A DNA stretch of 64,000 nt, taken from NCBI GenBank assembly GCA_944393685.1, contig CALYAW010000004.1, forward strand, positions 62,001-126,000. Reading direction: 5' to 3'. This document shows, in pieces, positions 53,737-63,149 of the stretch (positions are counted from its first letter, which is position 1; the number at the start of each line of letters is the position of its first letter). Under the pieces are notes generated by a model. It searched no databases and was not told where the DNA came from. It saw only the letters and a list, made by a program, of their open reading frames with translations. The position numbers and the translations under genes were made by a program. The stretch comes from an uncultured Alphaproteobacteria bacterium (GTDB lineage Bacteria; Pseudomonadota; Alphaproteobacteria; RF32; CAG-239).

Positions 53737-55812
53737 ATGACAAGATTCAAAGCCTCTTCCGGAAAAGTAGCTCCTCTTGGCTCATACTATGACGGAAAAG
53801 GCGTGAATTTTGCTCTTTTTTCGGCCAATGCCGAAAAGGTCGAGCTATGTTTGTTTGATGCATCAGGTTCGGAAGAACTTGAACGTTACGTTATTGATGA
53901 AAATGACAATAACATATGGCATATTTATTTGGAAGATGCCAAGCCTGAGTTGGTTTATGGATATCGTGTATACGGGAAGTACAAGCCACAAGAGGGATAT
54001 CGCTTTAATCCGAACAAATTATTAATAGATCCCTACGGCAAAAAACTTGTTGGTAAGTTGATATGGAATAAGGCCATTTTTGGTTATGATGTAGATAGTC
54101 CGGATAAGGATTTGTCTTTTTCGACTTTGGATTCAGCCCCTTATGTTCCCAAATCTGTTGTTGTGGATGACAGTTATGATTGGGAAGGGGATAAAGCGCT
54201 GGGTTATGGTTTTGAAAATACAATCATATACGAAACGCAATTACGTGGATACACCATGTTGCAGCCGTCTGTTCCTGATTCCAAGCGAGGAACTTTTGCT
54301 GGTTTTAGTCATAGCTCGGTTATAAACTACATTAAATGGCTGGGAGTAACGGCTGTTGAATTTTTACCCATTCACGCTTTTTTTGGAAATCGTCATAAAA
54401 AAGGTTATATCACCGATAATTATTGGGGGTACGAGAGTTTTAGCTTTTTTGCGCCGGAGCAGTCGTATCTTGCAGGTAATGACATATCAGAAATCAAGGA
54501 TATGGTAAAAACCATGCATGCTCATGGTTTGGAAGTTATTCTTGATGTAGTATATAATCACACCGGAGAAGGCAATCAGTTAGGACCGACATTGTGTTAC
54601 CGTGGGATTGATAATCTTTCCTATTATATTCTTAATCCTGCTGACAAAAGATACTATGTAGATACGACAGGCTGTGGAGCTTCTTTTAACATCCAAAATC
54701 CGCAAGTGCTTCGCTTGGTGCTGGATTCGTTGCGCTATTGGGTAACGGAAATGCATGTGGATGGCTTTCGTTTTGATTTGGCGACGACCTTAGCTCGCCA
54801 GAACACACATTTCTCTCAAGAAAGTGGTTTTTTATATGCCGTAAATCAAGATCCTGTATTAAAAAATGTCAAACTGATTGCAGAGCCATGGGATGTTGGT
54901 TATGGAGGCTATCAAGTAGGAGCATTTCTGCCAGGTTGGGCAGAATGGAACGATAAATATCGGGATAATATTCGTCGTTTCTGGAAAGGGGACACGTTTC
55001 AAGTTGCAGAGATGGCAAGCAGACTTGCAGGCTCAAGCGATATTTTTAATCATAACAATCGCAATATATGGTCCAGTATAAATTTTGTTACGGCTCATGA
55101 TGGTTTTAATATTAATGACTTAGTCAGTTATAACGGCAAGCATAATTTAAGCAACGGTGAAAACAACCAAGATGGAACCAATTCTAATTGGAGTTGGAAT
55201 TCAGGTTTGGAAGGAGATACAGACAATAGTGTTGTGTTGGAAAATCGTTTTCAACGAGCCAGAGGGATGTTGTCAACTTTACTCCTGTCTTTTGGTACAC
55301 CCATGCTTGTTGCCGGAGATGAGTTTATGCGTACCCAACTAGGCAATAACAATCCCTATTGCCAAGACAACGCATTAACGTGGATAACATGGGAAGGGAT
55401 TGTTGATGCCAATAAACAATTTGCCAATTATATTCGGAAAGTGATTCGTCTTCGTAAAAAGCTCAAAATTTTTGAACGTCGTAAATTTTTTACGGGAGCT
55501 GCTATTGATAAGAGTGGTTATAAAGATATAGCTTGGTATACCGAAAAAGGCAAAGAGCTAGATTCGGCAGATTGGCATGATGGCAATAGACGTTGTTTAT
55601 CCTATTGTGTTTATAACGGCAATCGTTTTGTTATGGTTATTTTCAATGCCAATTTCAATGAAATAGACTGGAAACTTCCGATGTTACCGGAAGATATGTC
55701 ATGGCATCTCTTGCTTGACAGCTCACAAAAAGTTTCCTCATCAGATGCTACCTCCGGACATATATTCAAAGTTCCTGCTTGGAGCGTTTTAGTATTTGAG
55801 ATAAAAAAATAA
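53737..55812 (+). CDS. glgX: Glycogen debranching enzyme GlgX
   Basis: Cleaves alpha-1,6 branches of phosphorylase-limit dextrins. 691 residues. N-terminal CBM48 (GSYYDGKGVNFALFSANAEKV), GH13 barrel with LDVVYNHTGEGNQLGPT, DGFRFDLATTLAR (nucleophile Asp), LIAEPWDVGYGGYQVG (acid Glu) and FVTAHDGFNINDLVSYN. NHAN-type NGENNQDGTNSNWSWN loop is the GlgX signature. Acts with GlgP and MalQ in glycogen breakdown. Seventeen bases to malQ. Confidence 0.97.
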   Translation: MTRFKASSGKVAPLGSYYDGKGVNFALFSANAEKVELCLFDASGSEELERYVIDENDNNIWHIYLEDAKPELVYGYRVYGKYKPQEGYRFNPNKLLIDPYGKKLVGKLIWNKAIFGYDVDSPDKDLSFSTLDSAPYVPKSVVVDDSYDWEGDKALGYGFENTIIYETQLRGYTMLQPSVPDSKRGTFAGFSHSSVINYIKWLGVTAVEFLPIHAFFGNRHKKGYITDNYWGYESFSFFAPEQSYLAGNDISEIKDMVKTMHAHGLEVILDVVYNHTGEGNQLGPTLCYRGIDNLSYYILNPADKRYYVDTTGCGASFNIQNPQVLRLVLDSLRYWVTEMHVDGFRFDLATTLARQNTHFSQESGFLYAVNQDPVLKNVKLIAEPWDVGYGGYQVGAFLPGWAEWNDKYRDNIRRFWKGDTFQVAEMASRLAGSSDIFNHNNRNIWSSINFVTAHDGFNINDLVSYNGKHNLSNGENNQDGTNSNWSWNSGLEGDTDNSVVLENRFQRARGMLSTLLLSFGTPMLVAGDEFMRTQLGNNNPYCQDNALTWITWEGIVDANKQFANYIRKVIRLRKKLKIFERRKFFTGAAIDKSGYKDIAWYTEKGKELDSADWHDGNRRCLSYCVYNGNRFVMVIFNANFNEIDWKLPMLPEDMSWHLLLDSSQKVSSSDATSGHIFKVPAWSVLVFEIKK

Positions 55813-55829
55813 ACTAAGAGAGGATATCA

Positions 55830-57965
55830 ATGTCCGAAGCATTAAACAGATTGGCCCAAAAAGCAGGTATTGCAACACATTTTAGTGATGCCGGATTAAA
55901 CCGCAAAAACTATGAAGTTGAAGAAAATGTCATTCGCTTCATCCTGAAGGATTTAGGCTATTGTGTGGATACAGAAGAACAAATAGAAGAAAGCATTATT
56001 CAAATAGATGAACAAAGATGGCAAACCCCATTAGAAAGTATCTATGTTAGAACAGAAAACAACATATTTTTTGATGTGGTTCTACCAGCTTCGGAAAAGA
56101 TAGAAAGTTTTATGCTTTTTGACGAGGAGAACAACAAAATTGAAATAAACGTTGTTCAAGAAGGAGAAGCGGAATATAAAGTTATAAGCGATAAAGAATA
56201 TTGTCGCCAAAGTTACAGAATTTCAGAAATTTTAAAAATAGGGTATTATGTATTAGCAATTAGAATTGCTGACAAAATATATAGGACAAAACTTGCTGTT
56301 GCGCCGCACCACGGGTTTGAACAAGAAGGATTTGAAGAAAGAGTTTGGGGATATGCGATTCAATTATATTCAGTAAATTCAAAGCGCAATTGGGGCGTTG
56401 GCGATTTTACGGATTTATGTTGTTTGGTTGATATGGCCTCTCAAAGCGGAGCTTCAATTATTGGCTTGAATCCCCTTAACACTTTGGCTCATGATTATCC
56501 TGAAAATGCCAGTCCATACCAGTCAATAAGTCGGTTGTATCTTAATCCGATTTATATTGATATTGAACAAGTTCCTGAATTTTTACCAACAGATAGAGCA
56601 GCTGTTGCGGCAGAAATCTCCGATATTAAAAATCAAGAGTTTATCAATTATGATAAGATATATCGGCTAAAGATTCGCTGTCTAGAGCTTTGTTATGAAC
56701 GCATACTTCAAAACAAAAGGGCAAAGCGTTATGCAGAGTTTATGGATTTTTGTATAAAGGAAGGGCGAGAGCTGGATAATTTAGCATCGTTCCAAGCAAT
56801 TTATGAAGAACAAACACGCAAAGTATGGGGTGGCTGGATGGCGTGGCCGGAAGAACTGCGTACTCCAGAGAGTGGAGCGGTTGAGGATTTTGTCCGCCAG
56901 CATAGACAGCGTGTAGATTTTTTCAAATTTATGCAATATGAGGCTTGTCGCCAATTTGCGGCAGCGCAATCACGGGTGAAAGAAAAAGGATTAAAAATCG
57001 GTTTTTATAGAGATTTGGCTGTTGGTGTAGGAAAAGACAGTGCAGAATTTTGGAGTAACAAGGAGGTGTTTATTCCTCACGTCGGAGCAGGAGCTCCTCC
57101 GGATGCTTTTTTCCCCTGCGGGCAAAAATGGGGTTTAGGATGTTTTTCTCCGCGCGAGCTCAAAGAGCGTCAATATGAGCCTTTTATCAATGTAATAAGA
57201 GCAAACATGAAAAATGCCGGAGCTATTCGCATGGATCATGTCATGAGTCTGATGCGATTGTTTGTAATTCCAGATGACGGTAGCAAAGGAACTTATGTCT
57301 ATTATAATTTTGAGGATATGCTAAACCTTTTGACCTTAGAAAGTTATCTAAACCAATGTATGGTTGTCGGTGAGAGCATAGGTAATGTTCCTGATGGCTT
57401 TTTGGAGGCATTGCGCGCCCATAACATATATTCATTAAGTGTGTTGTGGGCAGAACGTTCGGATGCGGGCTGGGGTGGTTTTATTGCTCCGCAGCATTAT
57501 CCTTCAGCAGCAGTTACATCTGTTGGTACACATGATATGCCGCCTTTGAAAATGTGGTGGTTTGGTTATGATATAGAACTATCTTATTCGCTGGGGATGA
57601 TGAGTACCGAAGATAAAATCAGAAGCTATCATAAAAGAGAAGCGGATCGTAAGCATTTATTAGATTCTTTGGATGCCGCTCAAGTATGGCCGCAAGATTG
57701 CAAACGACAGGGCGATTATATATATGGAGAATCCTATCCTGAAGGTATGGTTGAGGCTGTACATGCCTATATGGCAAAAAGTTCGTCAAAGATATTTTTA
57801 CTCCAGCTGGAAGATGTATTTGAAGTAGCAGAGCAGCAAAACTTACCGGGGACAGATATAGACAGATATCCGAATTGGCGTCGTCGGTTGCCGATACCGC
57901 TGGAAGATATCCCGACAAATGAAAAATATATACGCAATATCGAAGCCATCAAAAGAGAGCGTTAA
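55830..57965 (+). CDS. malQ: 4-alpha-glucanotransferase MalQ
   Basis: Transfers glucan chains and reshapes short maltodextrins left by GlgP/GlgX. 711 residues, GH77. N-terminal extension of about 150 residues as in bacterial MalQ. Catalytic residues in RMDHVMSLMRLFVIPDD (Asp), VVGESIGNVPDGF (Glu) and SVGTHDMPPLKMWW (Asp). GFEERVWGYAIQLYSVNSKRNWGVGDF is the GH77 entry motif. Its stop and the next gene's start overlap in TAATG. Confidence 0.96.
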   Translation: MSEALNRLAQKAGIATHFSDAGLNRKNYEVEENVIRFILKDLGYCVDTEEQIEESIIQIDEQRWQTPLESIYVRTENNIFFDVVLPASEKIESFMLFDEENNKIEINVVQEGEAEYKVISDKEYCRQSYRISEILKIGYYVLAIRIADKIYRTKLAVAPHHGFEQEGFEERVWGYAIQLYSVNSKRNWGVGDFTDLCCLVDMASQSGASIIGLNPLNTLAHDYPENASPYQSISRLYLNPIYIDIEQVPEFLPTDRAAVAAEISDIKNQEFINYDKIYRLKIRCLELCYERILQNKRAKRYAEFMDFCIKEGRELDNLASFQAIYEEQTRKVWGGWMAWPEELRTPESGAVEDFVRQHRQRVDFFKFMQYEACRQFAAAQSRVKEKGLKIGFYRDLAVGVGKDSAEFWSNKEVFIPHVGAGAPPDAFFPCGQKWGLGCFSPRELKERQYEPFINVIRANMKNAGAIRMDHVMSLMRLFVIPDDGSKGTYVYYNFEDMLNLLTLESYLNQCMVVGESIGNVPDGFLEALRAHNIYSLSVLWAERSDAGWGGFIAPQHYPSAAVTSVGTHDMPPLKMWWFGYDIELSYSLGMMSTEDKIRSYHKREADRKHLLDSLDAAQVWPQDCKRQGDYIYGESYPEGMVEAVHAYMAKSSSKIFLLQLEDVFEVAEQQNLPGTDIDRYPNWRRRLPIPLEDIPTNEKYIRNIEAIKRER

Positions 57966-58600
57966 TGCACAAGTTTGAAAATTACATATTTGATTTGGAC
58001 GCCACATTGTATCAGGATAACGGCGAAGTAGAGGCAGATTGTGAACGTTTGGTGGAAGATTTTTTTTGCAACCGGATGAAATTCAGCAAAGCCGAGGCTC
58101 AAAAGCAACGAGAAATAATCTTGCAGCGTTATAGATATGAAGCTCAAGCTATGGAAAATATGTATGGTATCTCGGAAAAAGAGTTTATGGATTATATTTG
58201 TGATACGACAGTTGCGCATATAAAACGCAACCCTGTATTAGATTCTTTATTGCGAGCGATTCCGGGGCGGCTCTTTGTTTTTACGGATAGCACATGTAGA
58301 CATGTACAATCTGTATTGGAACAAATAGGCGTCGATGTTAACATATTTGATGATGTTTGTGACGCAGAAAAGAATGGTTTTTATTTCAAATTTCAAAAAG
58401 ATGCTTTTGAAAATTTTATAAGAAAGTATGCGATTGATCCGCAAAGAAGTATTATTTTTGAAGATAGTTTGCGCAATTTGCAGATGGCAAAATCTTTTGA
58501 AATGACAACAGTATTAATATCTCCGAATATTCATCATGAAAGTTTTTTAGACCACCAATTTACGAATATAAACAAAGCCCTAGAGTATTTTCTTAAATAA
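57965..58600 (+). CDS. HAD-family pyrimidine 5'-nucleotidase-like phosphatase
   Basis: 211 residues, HAD subfamily IA of the SDT1/pyrimidine 5'-nucleotidase type. Motif I IFDLDATLYQ with Asp10 and Asp12; cap domain of helices (about 20-95); motif II FVFTDST; motif III KDAFENFI-type Lys; motif IV SIIFEDSLRNLQMAKS. Coupled to malQ (TAATG), so expressed with glycogen metabolism. It could dephosphorylate a nucleotide or a sugar phosphate; the coupling favours the latter, but this is inference. Confidence 0.82.
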   Translation: MHKFENYIFDLDATLYQDNGEVEADCERLVEDFFCNRMKFSKAEAQKQREIILQRYRYEAQAMENMYGISEKEFMDYICDTTVAHIKRNPVLDSLLRAIPGRLFVFTDSTCRHVQSVLEQIGVDVNIFDDVCDAEKNGFYFKFQKDAFENFIRKYAIDPQRSIIFEDSLRNLQMAKSFEMTTVLISPNIHHESFLDHQFTNINKALEYFLK

Positions 58601-58652
58601 TAAATTGCTGATTTTTTAAAGAAACAATTTGCAAGTTAAAATAATTTGGTGT

Positions 58653-58676
58653 ACATAAACTCCAGCCGGTTTATGT
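58653..58676. promoter_or_regulatory. Perfect inverted repeat upstream of RND pump 2
   Basis: ACATAAAC and GTTTATGT flank eight bases, followed by CTTTTG. It may be an operator for the efflux genes or a weak terminator of the malQ/HAD transcript. Confidence 0.4.
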
Positions 58677-58689
58677 CTTTTGATATATT

Positions 58690-58700
58690 CCGAGGCTCGG
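58690..58700. promoter_or_regulatory. Short perfect palindrome
   Basis: CCGAG-G-CTCGG, 26 bases before the adaptor ATG, close to a TATATT hexamer at 58684. Candidate operator. Confidence 0.3.
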
Positions 58701-58725
58701 TTTGATTCTATGTTATGAGGTAAAG

Positions 58726-59886
58726 ATGCTCGTTGGAAAGTTAAAAAATCGTGCAATTATAAAAAGAGTAATCATTTTAGGACTATGTGTTTCATTTGGC
58801 TGGTATTTAAAAGGTCGCCTGACGCCGCAAGTTGCAATGAGCGGTGGTATGGGAGCGCAAACACCATATGTTTTGATAGAACAAGTAAAAAAAGCGGATG
58901 TATCTCCGCGTCAAACATATATAGCCAGTGTCGAGCCGATAAAGAGTGTTAATCTGAAACCTCAAGTAACGGGATATGTCGAAAAAGTTTTGTTTGAAGA
59001 AGGCAGTTTTGTTCGTGAAGGAGACATTCTTTTTGTTATTGAACAAGACCGTTATATAGCAACGGTAGAGTTGCGTCAGGCAGAATTGGAGAGTGCAAAA
59101 GCCAATCTTGTTCGAGCCGAGCGGGACTACAAACGCCAAAAATCACTAAGCAAACAAAATATATCTTCCAAAGCAACAATGGATACGGCAGAGAGTACGT
59201 ATTTACAAGCAAAAGCAGCAGTAAAACAAGCAGAGGCAAATTTGGAATTAGCCAAGATAGAGCTTGGTTATACCGAAATTAAGGCGCCGATATCTGGACA
59301 AATAGGAAAGGCTTTGGTTACGGAAGGAAACTATGTCGCCTCCACATTACAAACCTTAGCACGAATAGTACAAATAAATCCGATAAGGGTTGCTTTTTCT
59401 GTCACGGACAAAGAAATGTTGACAATGCGCCAAACCTACGGAGACAATACACAACCCATTTCAACGGAAGTAATCTTACCGAACGGGACAATTTTTAACG
59501 GTAAGATTCGTGCGCATTTTGCCGATAATGAAGTAAATTCGGAAACTGCGACAATAGCCGTTTATTTGGAATATGATAATGATAAACAGTATCTGCTTCC
59601 AGGCAACTATGTCAATATTAGGGTGGGAACGGCAGAGCCTCAAATGTCTATTCTTGTTCCGCAGGCGGCATTAGCTCAAGATGAGCACGGGAATTATGTT
59701 ATTGTCGTAAAGGACAACATAGCCGAACAACGCCGAGTTACAGTTGGTGACATCATAGGTGACAAGCAAGTTGTTCTTGAAGGATTGAGCTCGGAAGACA
59801 AAGTTATTATTCAGGGTTTGCAGAAAGTACGCAACGGGCAGACAGTTAAGGCATCTTTGGTTAATACGGAAGCGGAGGCCAAATAA
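58726..59886 (+). CDS. RND efflux periplasmic adaptor (pump 2)
   Basis: Membrane-fusion protein of the second RND system. 386 residues from the ATG with GAGG five bases upstream. N-terminal membrane anchor (about 12-30, VIILGLCVSFGWYL), lipoyl domain with SVNLKPQVTGYVEKVLFEEGSFVREGD, an alpha hairpin (about 100-165), and beta-barrel parts with PIRVAFSVTDKEML. Very similar plan to the 39.6 kb adaptor but clearly divergent (helical hairpin and C-terminus differ). Three-base gap to the permease. Confidence 0.94.
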   Translation: MLVGKLKNRAIIKRVIILGLCVSFGWYLKGRLTPQVAMSGGMGAQTPYVLIEQVKKADVSPRQTYIASVEPIKSVNLKPQVTGYVEKVLFEEGSFVREGDILFVIEQDRYIATVELRQAELESAKANLVRAERDYKRQKSLSKQNISSKATMDTAESTYLQAKAAVKQAEANLELAKIELGYTEIKAPISGQIGKALVTEGNYVASTLQTLARIVQINPIRVAFSVTDKEMLTMRQTYGDNTQPISTEVILPNGTIFNGKIRAHFADNEVNSETATIAVYLEYDNDKQYLLPGNYVNIRVGTAEPQMSILVPQAALAQDEHGNYVIVVKDNIAEQRRVTVGDIIGDKQVVLEGLSSEDKVIIQGLQKVRNGQTVKASLVNTEAEAK

Positions 59887-59889
59887 GCT

Positions 59890-62800
59890 ATGTTTTCAAG
59901 GATTTTTATTGAAAGACCACGTTTTGCGATGGTGATATCCATCGTATTGACTTTGGCAGGAGCAATTTCAATTTTTTCATTACCGATTGCGCTGTACCCT
60001 AAAATTACCCCCCCAGAAGTTGTTGTTTCAGCCTCCTATCCGGGAGCCAGTGCGGAAGTTGTTGCTCGAACAATTGGTATCCCGCTGGAAGAAGAAGTCA
60101 ACGGTGTTGAAGATATGCTTTATATGAGTTCTTCATCAGAAAACTCCAGTTACCAATTAACGGTAACCTTCAAGGTCGGTATTGATAGAGACATGGCGCA
60201 GGTTAAGGTGCAAAACCGTATTCAACAAGCGCAGAGCAAATTACCGACAGAGGTAACGCGCCAAGGATTGACAGTTCGAAGCCGTTCATCAAATATATTG
60301 GGTTTTATTACGGTGAGGTCGCCAAAGGGTACTTATTCACCATTGGAATTGGCCAACTATGTGCAAAACAACATCAAAAACAATTTAGCACGCGTTTATG
60401 GTGTAGGAGAGGTTAATGTTTATTCATCCAAATTGAGTATGCGAGTATGGTTGGATGCGGATAAAATAACGGCACTTAATATCCCGCTGTCTAGTATTAC
60501 ATCAGCCATTGAAAGCCAAAACTACCAACCATCATTAGGTAGTGTCGGTTCCATGCCCGGAGATGGAACGCAACAAATGGTGTATACGTTGCAGACACAA
60601 GGGCGTGTTAATGAAGTTGATGATTTCAAGAATATTATCATACGCACGGCAGAGCAGGGCGGTCTGGTTTATCTGAAAGATGTTGCTCGTATAGAAATTG
60701 GTGAAGAAAATTATAGAGCCACATCAAAGTTTAACAATGCTCCTAACGTAGCTATAGCCATTAACCAATTAGCAGGAGCTAACGCTCTTGATGCCATGGC
60801 CGCGGTTAAAGCAGAGATTGAACGGTTATCTCAGAGCTTTCCGGAAGATATGGAATATACAATCGGTTATGATTCGACGGATTACATCCGCGCTTCAATT
60901 GAAGAAGTTGTTTTCACATTGATTCTGACATTTGTATTGGTTGTATTTGTGTGTTACATATTTCTTCAGGATTGGCGAGCCACATTGATCCCATCATTGA
61001 CCATTCCTGTGTCTTTGTTTGCCACTTTTGCGGTTATGCTGGCACTTGGATACAGTATCAATATGCTGACCTTGTTTGGTTTGGTCTTGGCGATAGGATT
61101 GGTTGTAGACGATGCTATTGTTGTGGTTGAGCGAGTGTTATATTTAATGGAAACGGAGAAGCTTAGCCCCAAAGAAGCAACCATCAAGGCCATGGAACAA
61201 GTTTCCAGTGCGGTTATCGCAACCACGTTAGTTCTTTTGGCAATTTTTGTTCCTGTTGGTTTTATGGGAGGAATTACGGGAAAAATCTATCAGCAATTTG
61301 CAGTTACGATTTCCACTTCTGTAACATTTTCTTCAATCAACGCCCTAACATTATCACCGGCACTTTGTGCGACGTTATTACGTCCGTTAAAACCCACACA
61401 AACAGGCCCGTTGTTTTGGTTTAACCAAATACTTAATAAATCGCGGGATACCTATGTATCAATTGTGGCAATAGTGGCACGAAAAGTAACGGTAATAGCT
61501 TTGTTACTTGGTTTGGTAATATTGGGTGTTTATGGCTTTTTAAAGATTAGCCAAACATCATTTATTCCCGGAGAAGATCAAGGTGTTATCATGTTGAATG
61601 TTCAGCTTCCGGAAGGAGCGAGCCGTGAGCGTACACAAAAATTCATGGATAAGATTTATCCTCTGATTAAAGAAGAGGAAGGCGTAGACAATATTATGGT
61701 TGTTGTCGGTTCCAGTATGATTGGAGGTACGGGAGAGAACGTTGCTTTGGGTATTATTACGCTAAAACCGTGGAATATGCGTAAAGGTGATGAGCTATAC
61801 TCGACCAATATTTTAAATAGGATTCGAGCAAAAGTATCCAATATGCCGGAAGCGGAAGTACAGTTGTTTGAACCGCCGGCGATTATGGGGTTAGGTATGA
61901 GCGGAGGTATGGATTATCGGTTGTTATCAACGGATACGGACAATCCGCAACGGATCGAGGCGGTGTTGCAAAGTACACTAGCGACCATAAATCAGGCTCC
62001 GGAAGTATCTTATGCTTATACGACCTATACAGCCAAGACCCCAAATATTTATATTGATATAGATCGTATCAAAGCAGAGGCGATGAAAGTCAGTATTGGA
62101 AGCATTTTCTCTGTTTTGCAAAATTATCTTGGTTCAAGTTACATAAATGATGTAAACTTTGGAACACAAGTTAACAAAGTAATGATACAAGCAGACTGGC
62201 CGTATCGCAAAGATATTGATAGCATCAATAAGCTTTATGTTCAGAATCAAAACGGCGAAATGGTTCCTCTTGGCAGTGTGATAAAGATGCGCAAAGTTTT
62301 ATCTCCGCGAGTTGTTACACGTTATAACCAATATCCGAGTGCTTCGATTACGGCAGTTCAGAATAATTCAGCCAGTACGGGGCAGGCCATGTCAGCGCTT
62401 GAAGAGTTATCTAAACATCTGCCATCAGGTTTTACTTATGACTGGTCTGGTATGAGCTATCAAGAAAAAGCCAGCGGAGGGCAAATAGGATATTTGCTGG
62501 CGCTAGCCATCACGTTTGGTTATTTGTTTTTGGTTGCTCAATATGAGAGTTGGTCGACCCCGATTCCTGTGTTGGCCTCGGTATCTGTTGCGATGCTGGG
62601 TGCACTGGCCGGATTATTTATGGCAAAGTTGCCATTAAGTATTTATGCACAATTAGGGTTGATTTTGCTGGTAGGTTTAGCCGCTAAGAATGCTATTCTA
62701 ATTGTAGAATTCTCTAAAGAAGAGCGAGAAAGGGGGGCAAGTATTGTCAAGGCAGCCATGACGGGAACAAAGGAACGTTTTCGTGCGGTACTAATGACGG

Positions 62801-62991
62801 CATTTACTTTCATATTGGGAGTTTTCCCGATGATTATAGCCACCGGAGCAGGAGCTTCGAGCCGTATAGCCATCGGTGTTCCTGTTTTTTGGGGTATGTT
62901 GCTGGGAACTGCGGCCGGCCTGATTATGATTCCGCTACTATATGTTTTGTTCCAAACGATTCGAGAAAAGGTGAATGGGGGGCAAGCATAA
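59890..62991 (+). CDS. RND multidrug efflux permease, HAE1/AcrB type (pump 2)
   Basis: 1033 residues, twelve membrane segments. N-terminus [55 protein letters not shown] and [18 protein letters not shown] porter signatures. TM4 [19 protein letters not shown] with Asp-Asp and TM10 lysine in [36 protein letters not shown] preserved, unlike pump 1. No outer-membrane channel gene follows; a terminator ends the unit, so a TolC-type channel must be borrowed, possibly the one at 2.3 kb. Confidence 0.97.
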   Translation: MFSRIFIERPRFAMVISIVLTLAGAISIFSLPIALYPKITPPEVVVSASYPGASAEVVARTIGIPLEEEVNGVEDMLYMSSSSENSSYQLTVTFKVGIDRDMAQVKVQNRIQQAQSKLPTEVTRQGLTVRSRSSNILGFITVRSPKGTYSPLELANYVQNNIKNNLARVYGVGEVNVYSSKLSMRVWLDADKITALNIPLSSITSAIESQNYQPSLGSVGSMPGDGTQQMVYTLQTQGRVNEVDDFKNIIIRTAEQGGLVYLKDVARIEIGEENYRATSKFNNAPNVAIAINQLAGANALDAMAAVKAEIERLSQSFPEDMEYTIGYDSTDYIRASIEEVVFTLILTFVLVVFVCYIFLQDWRATLIPSLTIPVSLFATFAVMLALGYSINMLTLFGLVLAIGLVVDDAIVVVERVLYLMETEKLSPKEATIKAMEQVSSAVIATTLVLLAIFVPVGFMGGITGKIYQQFAVTISTSVTFSSINALTLSPALCATLLRPLKPTQTGPLFWFNQILNKSRDTYVSIVAIVARKVTVIALLLGLVILGVYGFLKISQTSFIPGEDQGVIMLNVQLPEGASRERTQKFMDKIYPLIKEEEGVDNIMVVVGSSMIGGTGENVALGIITLKPWNMRKGDELYSTNILNRIRAKVSNMPEAEVQLFEPPAIMGLGMSGGMDYRLLSTDTDNPQRIEAVLQSTLATINQAPEVSYAYTTYTAKTPNIYIDIDRIKAEAMKVSIGSIFSVLQNYLGSSYINDVNFGTQVNKVMIQADWPYRKDIDSINKLYVQNQNGEMVPLGSVIKMRKVLSPRVVTRYNQYPSASITAVQNNSASTGQAMSALEELSKHLPSGFTYDWSGMSYQEKASGGQIGYLLALAITFGYLFLVAQYESWSTPIPVLASVSVAMLGALAGLFMAKLPLSIYAQLGLILLVGLAAKNAILIVEFSKEERERGASIVKAAMTGTKERFRAVLMTAFTFILGVFPMIIATGAGASSRIAIGVPVFWGMLLGTAAGLIMIPLLYVLFQTIREKVNGGQA

Positions 62992-62999
62992 CAAGTATC

Positions 63000-63034
63000 A
63001 AAAAAGGCGAGAGACAAAACTTTCGCCTTTTTTG
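63000..63034 (+). terminator. Terminator after RND pump 2
   Basis: AAAAAAGGCGA and TTCGCCTTTTTT around an eleven-base loop, ten bases after the permease stop. Confidence 0.88.
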
Positions 63035-63149
63035 TCTAAAACTGTGGAAAATTTGAGAAAATATAATTTTATCAATTGCAATCACGAGTTAAGATGTTTA
63101 TTATACAAGACAAATGCATTTAAAATAAATTTATACGGGTACCTTGTTA

